From Ignavibacteriota bacterium (GTDB lineage Bacteria; Bacteroidota; Ignavibacteria; Ignavibacteriales; Melioribacteraceae): 64,000 nucleotides of DNA. The stretch's first letter is position 1, and each line of letters starts with the position of its first letter. The stretch is from assembly GCA_013112585.1 (NCBI GenBank), contig JABFGH010000007.1, positions 160,252-224,251 of the forward strand. The letters run 5' to 3'. Position numbers and translations under genes: made by a program. The notes under the pieces are model-generated. The model was not told where the DNA came from, did not search any database, and saw only the letters and a program-made list of their open reading frames with translations. Shown here one piece after another: positions 41,956 to 50,032 of the stretch.

Positions 41956-42906
41956 TTGGAAACACTAAAATTTAAGAATAACGATGAAATGCCCATGTTC
42001 GGCTTAGGCACTTGGAAATCGGATAAAGGAGAAGTGTACAAAGCTGTTCGTGATGCAATAATAATTGGCTACAAGCATTTTGACTGTGCATGGGTTTATG
42101 AAAATGAATCGGAAATTGGTGATGCACTAAGCGATGCAATTGAAAATGGGGATATAAAAAGAGAAGAGCTTTGGATAACATCAAAGCTATGGAACAACCG
42201 GCATGGCAAAGAGCAAGTAAGAACAGGTATTGAGGAATCCTTAAAAAGTCTCAAGTTGGATTATTTAGATCTCTATTTGATTCATTGGCCTGTATCGCTA
42301 AAGCCTGATGTGTTTTTTCCTACCAAGCCGGAAGATTTTGTAAGCTTAGATGAAAACCCGTTAGCAGAAACTTGGACCGGAATGATAAAATGTGTTGAGG
42401 AAGGTTTGGCTAAACATATTGGTGTTTCAAATTTCAGTATCAAAAATTTAAAAAAGCTGATTACAAATACCGGCTTTAAACCTGAAATGAATCAAATTGA
42501 AATGCATCCGATGCTTCAGCAGAAAGATGTGATGAATTATTGTATGTCGGAAAATATTCATCTAACCGCATATTCACCGCTCGGTTCGATGGATAGGATT
42601 CCTGACTCGAAAGCCGACGATGAACCGAATTTGTTGGAACATACGGTAATTGTAAAAATTGCAGAAAAAAATAATTGCACTCCGGCGCAAGTCCTTATCA
42701 AATGGGCACTTCAGAGGGGTACGGCTGTAATTCCAAAATCAACAAACCGGGAAAGGCTGAAACAAAACTTTGATGCGCAAAATATTAATCTATCCGAAAA
42801 TGATATGAATGAAATTGCAAAACTTGATAAAAATTACAGGTTTCTTAAAGGAGATTTTTGGGCGATTAAAGGTTCGCCATACTCATTGGAATTTCTCTGG
42901 GGATAA
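41956..42906 (+). CDS. Aldo/keto reductase
   Basis: A 316-residue NADPH-dependent aldo/keto reductase of the TIM-barrel type. The catalytic tetrad is recognisable: Asp and Tyr in DCAWVYENE, Lys in TSKLWN and His in YLIHWPVS. The cofactor region IPKSTNRERLKQN near the C-terminus is standard. The start appears to be TTG at 41956, because METLKFKNNDEMPMFGLGTWKS matches the family's first residues and GGAGGA lies immediately upstream; the nearer ATG at 41945 is in another frame. The substrate (aldehyde, ketone or sugar) is unknown. It may share a transcript with the preceding membrane-protein gene. Confidence 0.88.
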   Translation: METLKFKNNDEMPMFGLGTWKSDKGEVYKAVRDAIIIGYKHFDCAWVYENESEIGDALSDAIENGDIKREELWITSKLWNNRHGKEQVRTGIEESLKSLKLDYLDLYLIHWPVSLKPDVFFPTKPEDFVSLDENPLAETWTGMIKCVEEGLAKHIGVSNFSIKNLKKLITNTGFKPEMNQIEMHPMLQQKDVMNYCMSENIHLTAYSPLGSMDRIPDSKADDEPNLLEHTVIVKIAEKNNCTPAQVLIKWALQRGTAVIPKSTNRERLKQNFDAQNINLSENDMNEIAKLDKNYRFLKGDFWAIKGSPYSLEFLWG

Positions 42907-42924
42907 AGGATTTTTTAAATTTAA

Positions 42925-43038
42925 GAGGTTGTCTCAAAAAGTATCGTTTGCATAAACCCGCGTTTTCAATTCGGGAATGAGAGAATAAAACATAATTTTT
43001 AATAACTATTTTAACGCCGGTTCTTTTTTGACAATCTC
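42925..43038 (+). repeat. MITE-like palindromic element, decayed copy C
   Basis: GAGGTTGTCTCAAAAAG at 42925-42941 and CTTTTTTGACAATCTC at 43023-43038 are near-perfect inverted ends. The internal segment AACCCGCGTTTTCAATTCGGG is a mutated form of the CCCACGAT hairpin found in copies A and B. The second hairpin is no longer intact. It lies between two unrelated genes. Confidence 0.5.
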
Positions 43039-43062
43039 TGTATTATTTTCCGATAAAAATAA

Positions 43063-43596
43063 ATGAACAATTTAAGTTTTACGCCATTTCCAAAAATCTC
43101 CACAGCAAATTATTACCTTCGCAGGTTATCCATAAATGACGATAAAGAAATTTTTATACTTCGTTCCGATGAGAGGGTATTAAAATACTTAGGCAAGCCG
43201 AAAGCTAAATCAATTAATGAAGCAAAAGAGTTTATTGATAAAATTAATTTGGGTATTGAAAAGAATGAATGGATAATGTGGGTTATTGAATCGAAGAAGA
43301 ATAATATATTCATCGGTACAATTTGTTTGTGGAATTTATCAGCCGACAAAACCAAAGCCGATATTGGGTTTGAAATTTTACCTGATCATTTCGGCAAAGG
43401 GATAATGCAGGAGGTGATTCCGGAAGTTTTGAATTATGGATTTAATAAAATGAAATTAGATATAATTGAAGGTGAGGTTGATCCGAAAAACATTAAATCA
43501 ATTAAGCTGATGGAAAAATATGGGTTTGAGTATAATAGAAAACTTGAAAGTACAGTTGTTTACTATTTAAAAAATCAAAACCGCACAATTAAATAA
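43063..43596 (+). CDS. GNAT-family N-acetyltransferase (RimJ/RimL-like)
   Basis: The 177-residue product matches the GNAT fold of the RimJ/RimL subgroup, which acetylates protein N-termini or small amines with acetyl-CoA. Visible elements are the N-terminal YYLRRLSINDDKEIFILRSD, GTICLWNLSADKTKADIGFE and the acetyl-CoA loop DHFGKGIMQEVIPEVLNYGF, in parts (HFGKGIMQEV). The C-terminal SIKLMEKYGFEY is typical. The acceptor is unknown. It has its own ATG but no clear Shine-Dalgarno sequence. It ends in a terminator shared with the convergent ferredoxin gene. Confidence 0.88.
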   Translation: MNNLSFTPFPKISTANYYLRRLSINDDKEIFILRSDERVLKYLGKPKAKSINEAKEFIDKINLGIEKNEWIMWVIESKKNNIFIGTICLWNLSADKTKADIGFEILPDHFGKGIMQEVIPEVLNYGFNKMKLDIIEGEVDPKNIKSIKLMEKYGFEYNRKLESTVVYYLKNQNRTIK

Positions 43597-43608
43597 TTAT
43601 GCGGTTTT
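43577..43608. terminator. Bidirectional terminator between acetyltransferase and ferredoxin genes
   Basis: AAAACCGCA at 43577-43585 pairs with TGCGGTTTT at 43600-43608, so both strands present a stem followed by T residues. The acetyltransferase stop codon lies in the loop. It separates the convergent genes ending at 43596 and 43630. Confidence 0.75.
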
Positions 43609-43629
43609 AAAAAGAATGAATATTAAAAA

Positions 43630-43965
43630 TTATCTGTTTTCTACTTCATCCAAATAATCTTTTCTCTTCAATAAAGTTTCGTCATCCTCTTCATGATTAG
43701 GATCGGGCAAGCAGCAATCGACAGGACAAACAGCAGCGCATTGCGGTTCATCATGAAACCCTTTACACTCTGTACATTTATCCGGTACGATGTAAAAAAA
43801 TTCATCCGAATAAAATCCTTCAGCTCCGCTTGGTGCAGCATCGCCGTCGCCGTAAGTTTTTCCGGCTAACGACCAATCAACTCCGCCTTCATAAATAGCT
43901 GTGTTTGGGCATTCGGGTTCGCAAGCTCCGCAATTAATGCATTCGTCTGTAATATAAATTGCCAT
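43630..43965 (-). CDS. 2[4Fe-4S] ferredoxin
   Basis: The 111-residue ferredoxin carries two cluster motifs: CINCGACEPECPNTAI near residues 9-24 and CTECKGFHDEPQCAAVC with the following PVDCC near residues 63-84. The eight-residue gap between Cys in the second motif is the extended type seen in Chlorobium and YfhL-like ferredoxins. It shuttles low-potential electrons in the cytoplasm. The insert between motifs (EGGVDWSLAGKTYGDGDAA) and the acidic tail are typical of this subgroup. An AAGGAGA site precedes the ATG. It is followed by the DUF309 gene upstream on the same strand, 22 bases away. Confidence 0.93.
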   Translation of the reverse strand: MAIYITDECINCGACEPECPNTAIYEGGVDWSLAGKTYGDGDAAPSGAEGFYSDEFFYIVPDKCTECKGFHDEPQCAAVCPVDCCLPDPNHEEDDETLLKRKDYLDEVENR

Positions 43966-43987
43966 GATAATTCTCCTTGTTTAATGA

Positions 43988-44350
43988 TTAAGCAATTTTC
44001 TTGTATTCAATTTTAGGTAGTTTCTCTATTTCAATTTGGGTTGTCTTAGGTGAGTTATCCTCAAGTAAAAAACTTAATAGTTTAACTTCCCTTAATAACT
44101 TATCTAAGTTAACACCCAAATAATATGGAACATAATTTTTAAGTTTTTCGGTGCCTTTATTAAACTGACTAAGTGCACCTTTATAATTCGCACAAATTAA
44201 ATGATAAGAACCGACTGAAATTTGCACCATACCTTGAAAGAACAATCTATTTTTCTGTTCACAATCCATCCAAAGATCTTCAAAATAATCATGTGCAGAA
44301 AAAAAATCCGCATCGTTAAATAAATCAATTCCTCTTTGAATGTCTATCAA
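43988..44350 (-). CDS. DUF309 family protein
   Basis: The 120-residue protein matches the small DUF309 helical family. Recognisable parts are IDLFNDADFFSAHDYFEDLW, corresponding to the family pattern with a conserved Phe, His and Glu-x-x-Trp, and LFFQGMVQISVGSYHLI with NYKGALSQFNKG after it. Biochemical function is unknown; some members are annotated as metal-dependent hydrolase-like but without proof. It is encoded directly upstream of the ferredoxin gene and may share a transcript. The start ATG is preceded by AATTTTG, with no Shine-Dalgarno sequence. Confidence 0.78.
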   Translation of the reverse strand: MIDIQRGIDLFNDADFFSAHDYFEDLWMDCEQKNRLFFQGMVQISVGSYHLICANYKGALSQFNKGTEKLKNYVPYYLGVNLDKLLREVKLLSFLLEDNSPKTTQIEIEKLPKIEYKKIA

Positions 44351-44408
44351 AATTTAACCTATTATAATAATTATCATTTCTAAGTTCAAGATAAATAGAA
44401 GCGGAAAA

Positions 44409-45140
44409 TTACCAGCCGCCGCTGGCACCGCCTCCGCCAAAGCCTCCGCCACCGCCGGAAAAACCTCCGCCGCCAAATCCGCCTCCTCCTCCCGAAAATC
44501 CGCCACCGCCGCGGCTTCTTCCGCCGCCAAGTCCGCCTAATAAAATTAAAGGAAGTATTCCTCCGCCGCGTCCGCGTCCGAATATCATCAATAGGATAAA
44601 AATTATTAAATAAATCGGAAACCCTATTCCATCGTCGTCGTCATTCCTTCTATTTCTTTTTTCAGAGTACTCGCCTTTTGTCGCTAAAATAATTGCAGAT
44701 AAACCGGCAATAATACCCTCACGGAAATTACCGGATCTAAATTTAGGCGCCACTTCATTTCTAATTATCGATCCGGCAAGTGCATCGGGCAAGGCTCCTT
44801 CTAATCCGTAACCGACTTCAATTCTCATCTTGCGGTCATTTTTCGAGACTAAGAACAGCACACCGTTTGAATTTTCTTTTGTGCCTATTTTATTTTTTTC
44901 AGCAGTTTCATTTGCAAACATTTCAATAGGATAACCATCGAGTGTCGGTATCATCAAAAATACAATTTGTGTTGAAGTGCTGTCATCAAAAGCCTGCAGC
45001 TGCCTGCTTAAACTTAAAACCTCCTGCGATGAAAGCGTTCCGGTTAGATCAACAGCATAAGTTTTTATTAGCGGTATTTCCGGCTGTGCGAATAATGCAG
45101 TGCTTAAAAGAAAAAATATGATAATTAGTTTTTTATACAT
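44409..45140 (-). CDS. TPM domain protein (YgcG family)
   Basis: The 243-residue protein has a signal peptide (FFLLSTALFAQP) and a TPM domain, about residues 25-150, with TYAVDLTGTLSSQEVLSL, STQIVFLMIPTLDGYPIE and MRIEVGYGLEGALPDA segments. One hydrophobic span follows around 175-195, and the C-terminus is a Gly-rich tail (GGGFSGGGGGFGGGGFSGGG). TPM proteins of this type have been linked to membrane-protein quality control and repair of photosystem II, but in most bacteria the role is unknown. It lies six bases after the LemA gene; the LemA-TPM pairing is recurrent across bacteria. Confidence 0.9.
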   Translation of the reverse strand: MYKKLIIIFFLLSTALFAQPEIPLIKTYAVDLTGTLSSQEVLSLSRQLQAFDDSTSTQIVFLMIPTLDGYPIEMFANETAEKNKIGTKENSNGVLFLVSKNDRKMRIEVGYGLEGALPDALAGSIIRNEVAPKFRSGNFREGIIAGLSAIILATKGEYSEKRNRRNDDDDGIGFPIYLIIFILLMIFGRGRGGGILPLILLGGLGGGRSRGGGGFSGGGGGFGGGGFSGGGGGFGGGGASGGW

Positions 45141-45145
45141 AAAAA

Positions 45146-45751
45146 TTAAAACTCAACATTTGGTGCTTGATCACTGCCCGCCGCAGCTTGAAAATATTGT
45201 TTCTCATTAAAGCCGCTCATGCTTGCAACAAAATTTGTAGGGAATTGTTTGATCTTAGTATTGTAACTCTGAACTGTTTGATTAAACTTTCTTCTCTCTA
45301 CCGAAATTCTGTTTTCAGTTCCTTCTAATTGTGTTTGCAGACTAAGAAAATTTTCATTTGCTTTCAGCTGCGGATAATTTTCAACTGTAACTAAAAGCCG
45401 GGAAAGTGCACCGCTTAAGTTTTCCTGTGCAGCTTGAAACTGCTGAAACTTAGCAGGGTTATCTAAATCATTTGCATTAATTTGAACTTGTCCTACTTTC
45501 GCTCTTGCTTCGGTAACGGCAGTGTAAGTTTCTTTTTCGAAGTTGGCAACACCTTTAACAGTATTAACTAAATTCGGTATCAAGTCAAATCTTCTCTGGT
45601 ATTGATTTTCCACTTGACTCCAGCTTCCTTTAACGCCTTCATCCAAACTAACTAAATTATTATAAGTGCTTGTGTACCAGCCGAAGAGTGATAATGCAAT
45701 AACTACAAACACGGCAATTACAACAAGTAAAATAATAGTTCCCTTTTTCAT
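45146..45751 (-). CDS. LemA family protein
   Basis: A 201-residue LemA protein: an N-terminal membrane anchor (residues 5-25) is followed by a coiled-coil helical domain. Diagnostic segments are YNNLVSLDEGVKGSWSQVE, QYQRRFDLIPNLVNTVKG, ARAKVGQ and VENYPQLKANENFLSLQ. LemA proteins are predicted to expose their helical domain outside the cytoplasmic membrane. Function is unclear in general. Together with the TPM gene six bases downstream it forms a conserved two-gene module. An AGGAG sequence precedes the ATG. Confidence 0.92.
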   Translation of the reverse strand: MKKGTIILLVVIAVFVVIALSLFGWYTSTYNNLVSLDEGVKGSWSQVENQYQRRFDLIPNLVNTVKGVANFEKETYTAVTEARAKVGQVQINANDLDNPAKFQQFQAAQENLSGALSRLLVTVENYPQLKANENFLSLQTQLEGTENRISVERRKFNQTVQSYNTKIKQFPTNFVASMSGFNEKQYFQAAAGSDQAPNVEF

Positions 45752-45765
45752 TTAAATCTCCTAAT

Positions 45766-47127
45766 CTAATTTGTCAAACTTCTTGTTGGTGCGGGAATCC
45801 TTCCTCCGCGTCCTATAAAAACTCCGCCCGAAATTTTACGTACATCCATAATTGGTGCAAGACCAAGTAAGCCGCCGTAGTCAACATTTTCGCCAACGCC
45901 TTTTCCGTAGGCTGGAATAATTCTAACGGCGGTTGTTTTATCGTTGATTAATCCAATCGCACTTTCATCTGCAATTATACCGGCAATTATTTCTGCGGTT
46001 GTATCGCCCGGAACAGCAACCATATCTAACCCTACTGAACAAACCGATGTCATCGCTTCTAATTTTTCTAAAGATAAATTTCCTTTTTCTGCTGCGCTAA
46101 TCATTCCCTGGTCTTCACTAACAGGAATAAAGGCTCCGCTCATTCCGCCGACAGATGTACTTGCCATCAATCCGGCTTTTTTAACCGAGTCATTCAACAT
46201 TGCGAGAGCTGCTGTTGTTCCCGGTGCGCCTACATCTTCCAGTCCCATTGCTTTTAGTATATCGCCAATGCTGTCTCCTTCAGCAGGAGTAGGGGCTAAG
46301 GAAATATCAACAATGCCGAAAGGTATTCCGTGCTTCTCGGCAACTTTGCGTGCCATTAACTCGCCTGCACGTGTAATTTTAAATATCACTTTTTTAATAA
46401 CTTCTGAAAGCTGCTGCAGATCTACATTACCTGCTTCTTTAATTGCATCGAGCACAACACCCGGACCGCTAATGCCAACATTCAAAACTGCTTCCGGTTC
46501 AGTTACACCATGAAATGCGCCGGCAACGAATGGATTATCTTCAACAGCATTGCAGAATACAACCAGCTTTGCACAGCCGATTGAATCTTGGTCTTTAGTC
46601 AGCAGGGCAGTTTCCTTAATTGCTTTTGCCATCATCATAACGGCATCCATATTAATGCCTGCTTTTGTTGAGCCTATATTTACACTTGAGCATACTCGCT
46701 TAGTTTGAGCGAGTGCTTGCGGAATTGATTTAATTAATTCGAGATCGCCGGTTGTAAAACCTTTTTGAACCAGTGCCGAGTATCCCGCAATGTAGTCGAT
46801 GCCAATTTCTTCAGCGGCTTTATCTAATATTTTTGCAATCTCAATAAATTCTTCCGCTTTAAATTTATCAAACGGAATGGCAATCGGAGTCACCGAAACA
46901 CGTCTGTTTGCAATTGAAACACCAAATTGACTTTCTACTTCTTTTGCAAATTGTGTGTGCTTTCTTCCGTACTTAATTATCTTATCATAAATTAATTGTT
47001 TGGTCACATCTAAATTTCTGTCTACACAATCTCTTAAACTTATTCCAAGAGTAACGGTTCGAATATCAAAATGTTCGAGCTCCGTCATTTTTATCGTTTC
47101 TAGAATTTCTTCAAATTCGTATTGCAT
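45766..47127 (-). CDS. UPF0210 family protein
   Basis: The 453-residue protein matches UPF0210 (DUF711/PFL family) over its full length. Landmarks are the N-terminal [20 protein letters not shown] with LRDC directly after, [18 protein letters not shown] and the C-terminal [20 protein letters not shown]. It is related to anaerobic ribonucleotide reductase or pyruvate formate-lyase-like folds by structure, but no enzyme activity is established. It is encoded next to an ACT-domain protein of 143 residues, a pairing seen in many bacteria. The two proteins probably act together in an amino-acid-responsive role (inference). Confidence 0.88.
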   Translation of the reverse strand: MQYEFEEILETIKMTELEHFDIRTVTLGISLRDCVDRNLDVTKQLIYDKIIKYGRKHTQFAKEVESQFGVSIANRRVSVTPIAIPFDKFKAEEFIEIAKILDKAAEEIGIDYIAGYSALVQKGFTTGDLELIKSIPQALAQTKRVCSSVNIGSTKAGINMDAVMMMAKAIKETALLTKDQDSIGCAKLVVFCNAVEDNPFVAGAFHGVTEPEAVLNVGISGPGVVLDAIKEAGNVDLQQLSEVIKKVIFKITRAGELMARKVAEKHGIPFGIVDISLAPTPAEGDSIGDILKAMGLEDVGAPGTTAALAMLNDSVKKAGLMASTSVGGMSGAFIPVSEDQGMISAAEKGNLSLEKLEAMTSVCSVGLDMVAVPGDTTAEIIAGIIADESAIGLINDKTTAVRIIPAYGKGVGENVDYGGLLGLAPIMDVRKISGGVFIGRGGRIPAPTRSLTN

Positions 47128-47161
47128 TGTTTACCTTAAATGTAATTGGATCAATCAACAA

Positions 47162-47593
47162 TTATAATCTGTGCATTGCCTGAAAAAGATCTTCGTGCTG
47201 AAGGTAAATTTTAATTCTTAATTCCTCGGCAACCTTGTTCATATCTGCTTGAATATCTTTCATATCCTTTGGTGAGTTTGTTATATCGACAATCATAATA
47301 ATCGTGTAAAACTCTTCCATTGTTTTCTGACTCATATCTCTTATGTCAACACCGGAATCGCTTAAGCATTGCGTAATTCTGGCAGCAATACCGGGATGAT
47401 CAAGCCCGAAAGATGTAAGAATAATTCTGCCTGATGCTTTATCAGATTTAGGCAGATCGTTACTTGATACCGGAGTTAATTTATCAACAGCACGTTCCAC
47501 AACTTTTTTTACTGAAGCGGGAGTAGCTTTTTCGCCCAGTTCCTTCATTGCAATCAATGTCAGCTTTCTTAATTCTTCTTCTGTAATTCTCAC
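47162..47593 (-). CDS. ACT domain protein (UPF0237-like), partner of UPF0210
   Basis: The 143-residue protein carries an ACT domain at about residues 49-130: IILTSFGLDHPGIAARITQC with LSDSGVDIRDMSQKTMEEF following. It has an N-terminal helical extension (MRITEEELRKLTLIAMKELG). The ACT fold binds amino acids or similar ligands and often controls a partner enzyme. It is encoded 34 bases upstream of the UPF0210 gene on the same strand. The start overlaps the stop region of the next gene upstream by four bases, indicating coupled translation. Confidence 0.87.
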   Translation of the reverse strand: MRITEEELRKLTLIAMKELGEKATPASVKKVVERAVDKLTPVSSNDLPKSDKASGRIILTSFGLDHPGIAARITQCLSDSGVDIRDMSQKTMEEFYTIIMIVDITNSPKDMKDIQADMNKVAEELRIKIYLQHEDLFQAMHRL

Positions 47594-48456
47594 GGTTTTT
47601 TTCCTTCATAATTATTTTTTAAGTACCGCAATGCTTTGTTCGAAATATTAATGTTTTTTTCAAGGGCAAATTTTTCAGCGTTTTGAATATTGCCGTTATA
47701 AAACCTTAACCATAATAAATTTCCGATAATTATTCCGTCAAAAACTCTATCTTCCAAAAATGAGTTTACGGTCAAATATCCGGCAAAAATGTTCCAGCCG
47801 AGTGACATCAATCCAGACAAGTATTTGCCCGAATAAAATTGTCCCGAACCGGGCAAAATATAAGAAATTACCTTAGCAAAAGTAACTGAATATTTTTCAT
47901 CAACTACGTTATCGGATAGTGTTTTCAATGGGTGAAGGGAATCAATTGCTGCAAATGATTCCGAAGCACCTTCCCAATCATCCGAAAGCATACGCAGCCA
48001 GCCGCGCCAGTAGTTTATTTCATCTGTTCTATCGGTAAACCTTTCATCCTTTTCAATTTGATTAAGCAATAATTTACCTGCGGAAAATGTTTTGCGGAGT
48101 ATGTTTACTTTTACAATTTCAATTTTGCTTTTGAATGTTTCTTCATTTGCTTCCGCCGCACGCTGAGCCAATCTTAAATACTTGATTGAGTTAGAATATT
48201 TTGCACCGAGTTTGTAGCTCATTCCTATTTTAAAGTTAGCATCAAATTCAAACTGATTTGTTTCATCGAAAAATAATAATCGCTTGTATTCTGTTATTGC
48301 ATCAAAGTATTTCGATTCATCAAATAAACTATCCGCATAATTTTTTTGTGATAGAAGAATATCTTGTGCAGATATTTTTAATTCTGCAAAAAATAATACA
48401 GCCATTGAGAAAAATATTAAAGCAATATGTTTGTTATTCTTAATCAATGAAGTCAT
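47590..48456 (-). CDS. TPR-like protein with PGxGxxYxG membrane region (paralogue 1)
   Basis: The 288-residue product has a signal peptide (ALIFFSMAVLFFAELKISAQ), then about 150 residues of TPR-like helices, including YFDAITEYKRLLFFDE and FKIGMSYKLGAKYSNSIKYL. The C-terminal membrane region begins SYILPGSGQFYSGKYLSGLM, a PGxGxxYxGxxxxG motif as in DUF5683/TM2-like proteins. It is a paralogue of the product encoded at 48440-49324, with the same order of parts but low sequence identity. It overlaps the ACT gene by four bases and the paralogue by 17. Function is unknown; envelope location is inferred. Confidence 0.68.
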   Translation of the reverse strand: MTSLIKNNKHIALIFFSMAVLFFAELKISAQDILLSQKNYADSLFDESKYFDAITEYKRLLFFDETNQFEFDANFKIGMSYKLGAKYSNSIKYLRLAQRAAEANEETFKSKIEIVKVNILRKTFSAGKLLLNQIEKDERFTDRTDEINYWRGWLRMLSDDWEGASESFAAIDSLHPLKTLSDNVVDEKYSVTFAKVISYILPGSGQFYSGKYLSGLMSLGWNIFAGYLTVNSFLEDRVFDGIIIGNLLWLRFYNGNIQNAEKFALEKNINISNKALRYLKNNYEGKKP

Positions 48457-49324
48457 ATCTCGGAGTAAAATATTTTTTTTGATTTATAAAAACTTGAATT
48501 TCATTTTCTAAATTTAATTTTATTCCTGCGTTATAAATTTGAGCCGCTGCTGCCGAGCCATAGATATTTCCTGCATAAAAGAATGCAGACAATCCCGTAA
48601 ATATCCATGCGCGAATTTTATGATCTGCTTGAAAATTATCGTAAGCGAGAAAGCTGAATAAGCCGGTTAATATTAACGCAGTTATTCCATCGCCGGTTTC
48701 GCCTGCATAAATTTTACCCGCACCCGGAATAAAAGCAGATAGAATTGCAGCGAAGGTTTTACTTTTGTATTCAGGATTTAATTTACGGTTGTAAAAATCG
48801 CGAACAAAAATTAGCTCATCATCATTGTAGATTGAAAAGAGCAAATTTGAATCGGGTAATTCAATTTCATCACTGAGGTAAGAATAGTGCTGTAGTTTCA
48901 ATGTTTCAGTTCTGAATTTATTGCTTGGAAAACTCTTACTTCTTAAATCCGAAAAATTTTCGCGAAGGTAATTAATTTTCAGTAATTCAAATTTTGATTC
49001 ATCTATAAAAATTGATTTTCCGATTAACTTTTTGAAATATCTTTCAGACTCTGAATAATTGCCCATCCGAGAATATGCGAAACCTATTTTGAAATTTAGA
49101 GTATCATTTTTATTTGTAGAGAGATACGATTTATATTCATCGATTGCCCGTAAGTAATCCCGTTCTTGAAATAAATAGTTACCGAATTTGAATCGATTAT
49201 TTGGTGAGAATAAATTTGTACTTTGCGCAAATCCGAAATTCTGAAAAAGCAAAAGTATCAGCAGGTGATAAAAGAAAAATTTTGAGTTAAAAAATATTCT
49301 GCATTGCACAAAATTATTAATCAT
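48440..49324 (-). CDS. TPR-like protein with PGxGxxYxG membrane region (paralogue 2)
   Basis: A 294-residue protein with an N-terminal hydrophobic signal (LLILLLFQNFGFAQS) and TPR-like helices such as YLRAIDEYKSYLSTNKND and FKIGFAYSRMGNYSESERYF. It ends with a membrane region starting AFIPGAGKIYAGETGDGITA. The plan matches the neighbouring 47590-48456 gene, suggesting an old duplication. The start overlaps the YidD-like gene by eight bases, so the trio is probably one transcript. A role in the cell envelope, perhaps with the YidD-like protein, is a contextual inference only. An internal start closer to the signal peptide is possible. Confidence 0.68.
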   Translation of the reverse strand: MINNFVQCRIFFNSKFFFYHLLILLLFQNFGFAQSTNLFSPNNRFKFGNYLFQERDYLRAIDEYKSYLSTNKNDTLNFKIGFAYSRMGNYSESERYFKKLIGKSIFIDESKFELLKINYLRENFSDLRSKSFPSNKFRTETLKLQHYSYLSDEIELPDSNLLFSIYNDDELIFVRDFYNRKLNPEYKSKTFAAILSAFIPGAGKIYAGETGDGITALILTGLFSFLAYDNFQADHKIRAWIFTGLSAFFYAGNIYGSAAAAQIYNAGIKLNLENEIQVFINQKKYFTPRYDFID

Positions 49325-49760
49325 CTACAACTGATTTTTGAGGAATATGATTTATGACATTTTCTTTAAGTGTATAAATTTCAACCGGGTCATGGAATTT
49401 ACCATGCGAGTAAAATTTATAATGATTTCTACTCTTGAATAAATTTGAATCTCTTGTAAATCTATCTGCAAACATTAGCGTACCTTTAAAAATGTTTGTC
49501 TGCTTTACGGCACTAACATAAAAATTTGAGCATGATGGATGAAAAGGGCAGTTATCTCCATCAAGATCTGAAATGGTGAAATAGTAAATATTTTTCATAC
49601 TCGACATAAGCAATCCACTTAAACTTCCTGTATCAAACTCGTAATTTTTTTTATCAATGGATTTTAATTCGTATGAGATATCCGCCGCTTCCCACTTTTC
49701 CCAATCAACTTGTGCAAATAAGTGGGTAGATAAAATCATCAGCACTAAAAATATTTTCAT
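49317..49760 (-). CDS. YidD-like protein with N-terminal signal peptide
   Basis: The 147-residue product contains the YidD core: YYFTISDLDGDNCPFHPSCS with NFYVSAVKQTNIFKGTLMF after it. These match the family pattern of Pro/Leu, Cys-x-F-x-P-x-C-S and the following helix. Canonical YidD is a membrane-associated insertion factor of 70-90 residues. This version is longer, with a cleavable-looking signal (FLVLMILSTHLFAQ), about 60 residues before the core and a long C-terminal tail. So it may be exported rather than cytoplasmic. It is encoded just before the PGxGxxYxG paralogue genes. The function may differ from canonical YidD. Confidence 0.72.
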   Translation of the reverse strand: MKIFLVLMILSTHLFAQVDWEKWEAADISYELKSIDKKNYEFDTGSLSGLLMSSMKNIYYFTISDLDGDNCPFHPSCSNFYVSAVKQTNIFKGTLMFADRFTRDSNLFKSRNHYKFYSHGKFHDPVEIYTLKENVINHIPQKSVVDD

Positions 49761-49765
49761 AACTA

Positions 49766-50032
49766 TTAATCTAACTTTAAATTCCGACTAAGTTTTTGGA
49801 GTTCCAAAATTCTATATAATGCATTTTTACACATACTTAAATCTTCACTCCAGCAAATATCTTTCGACTTTTCATCAATGTAAACTTTTGCAAATTCTTC
49901 TTTGTTGTTTAATATTTCAAACCCCTTCTTTTTAAAAAGATTTTTACAGTTAAATTCTCCTTCAAGTCCGTCGGAATACTTAACTAAAATTTTAAAATCA
50001 TCAACCGGTTTAACAGAAACAGGGTTATTCAT
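49766..50032 (-). CDS. DUF2442 family protein
   Basis: An 88-residue protein matching DUF2442: VSVKPVDDFKILVKYSDGLE, then EFNCKNLFKKKGFEILNN and AKVYIDEKSKDICWSEDL. These follow the family order, including the conserved Trp near residue 66. Such proteins are small alpha/beta folds of unknown function, sometimes in toxin-antitoxin contexts; no DUF4160 partner is adjacent. It lies between the YidD-like and acyl-CoA dehydrogenase genes; its ATG directly abuts the end of the latter. Confidence 0.8.
   Translation of the reverse strand: MNNPVSVKPVDDFKILVKYSDGLEGEFNCKNLFKKKGFEILNNKEEFAKVYIDEKSKDICWSEDLSMCKNALYRILELQKLSRNLKLD

Noticed and set aside
45944..46513. 189-residue frame antisense to the UPF0210 gene
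   Set aside because: It lies wholly within a well-supported gene on the other strand; its composition (Ser/Pro/Ala-rich, low complexity) is typical of an antisense shadow.
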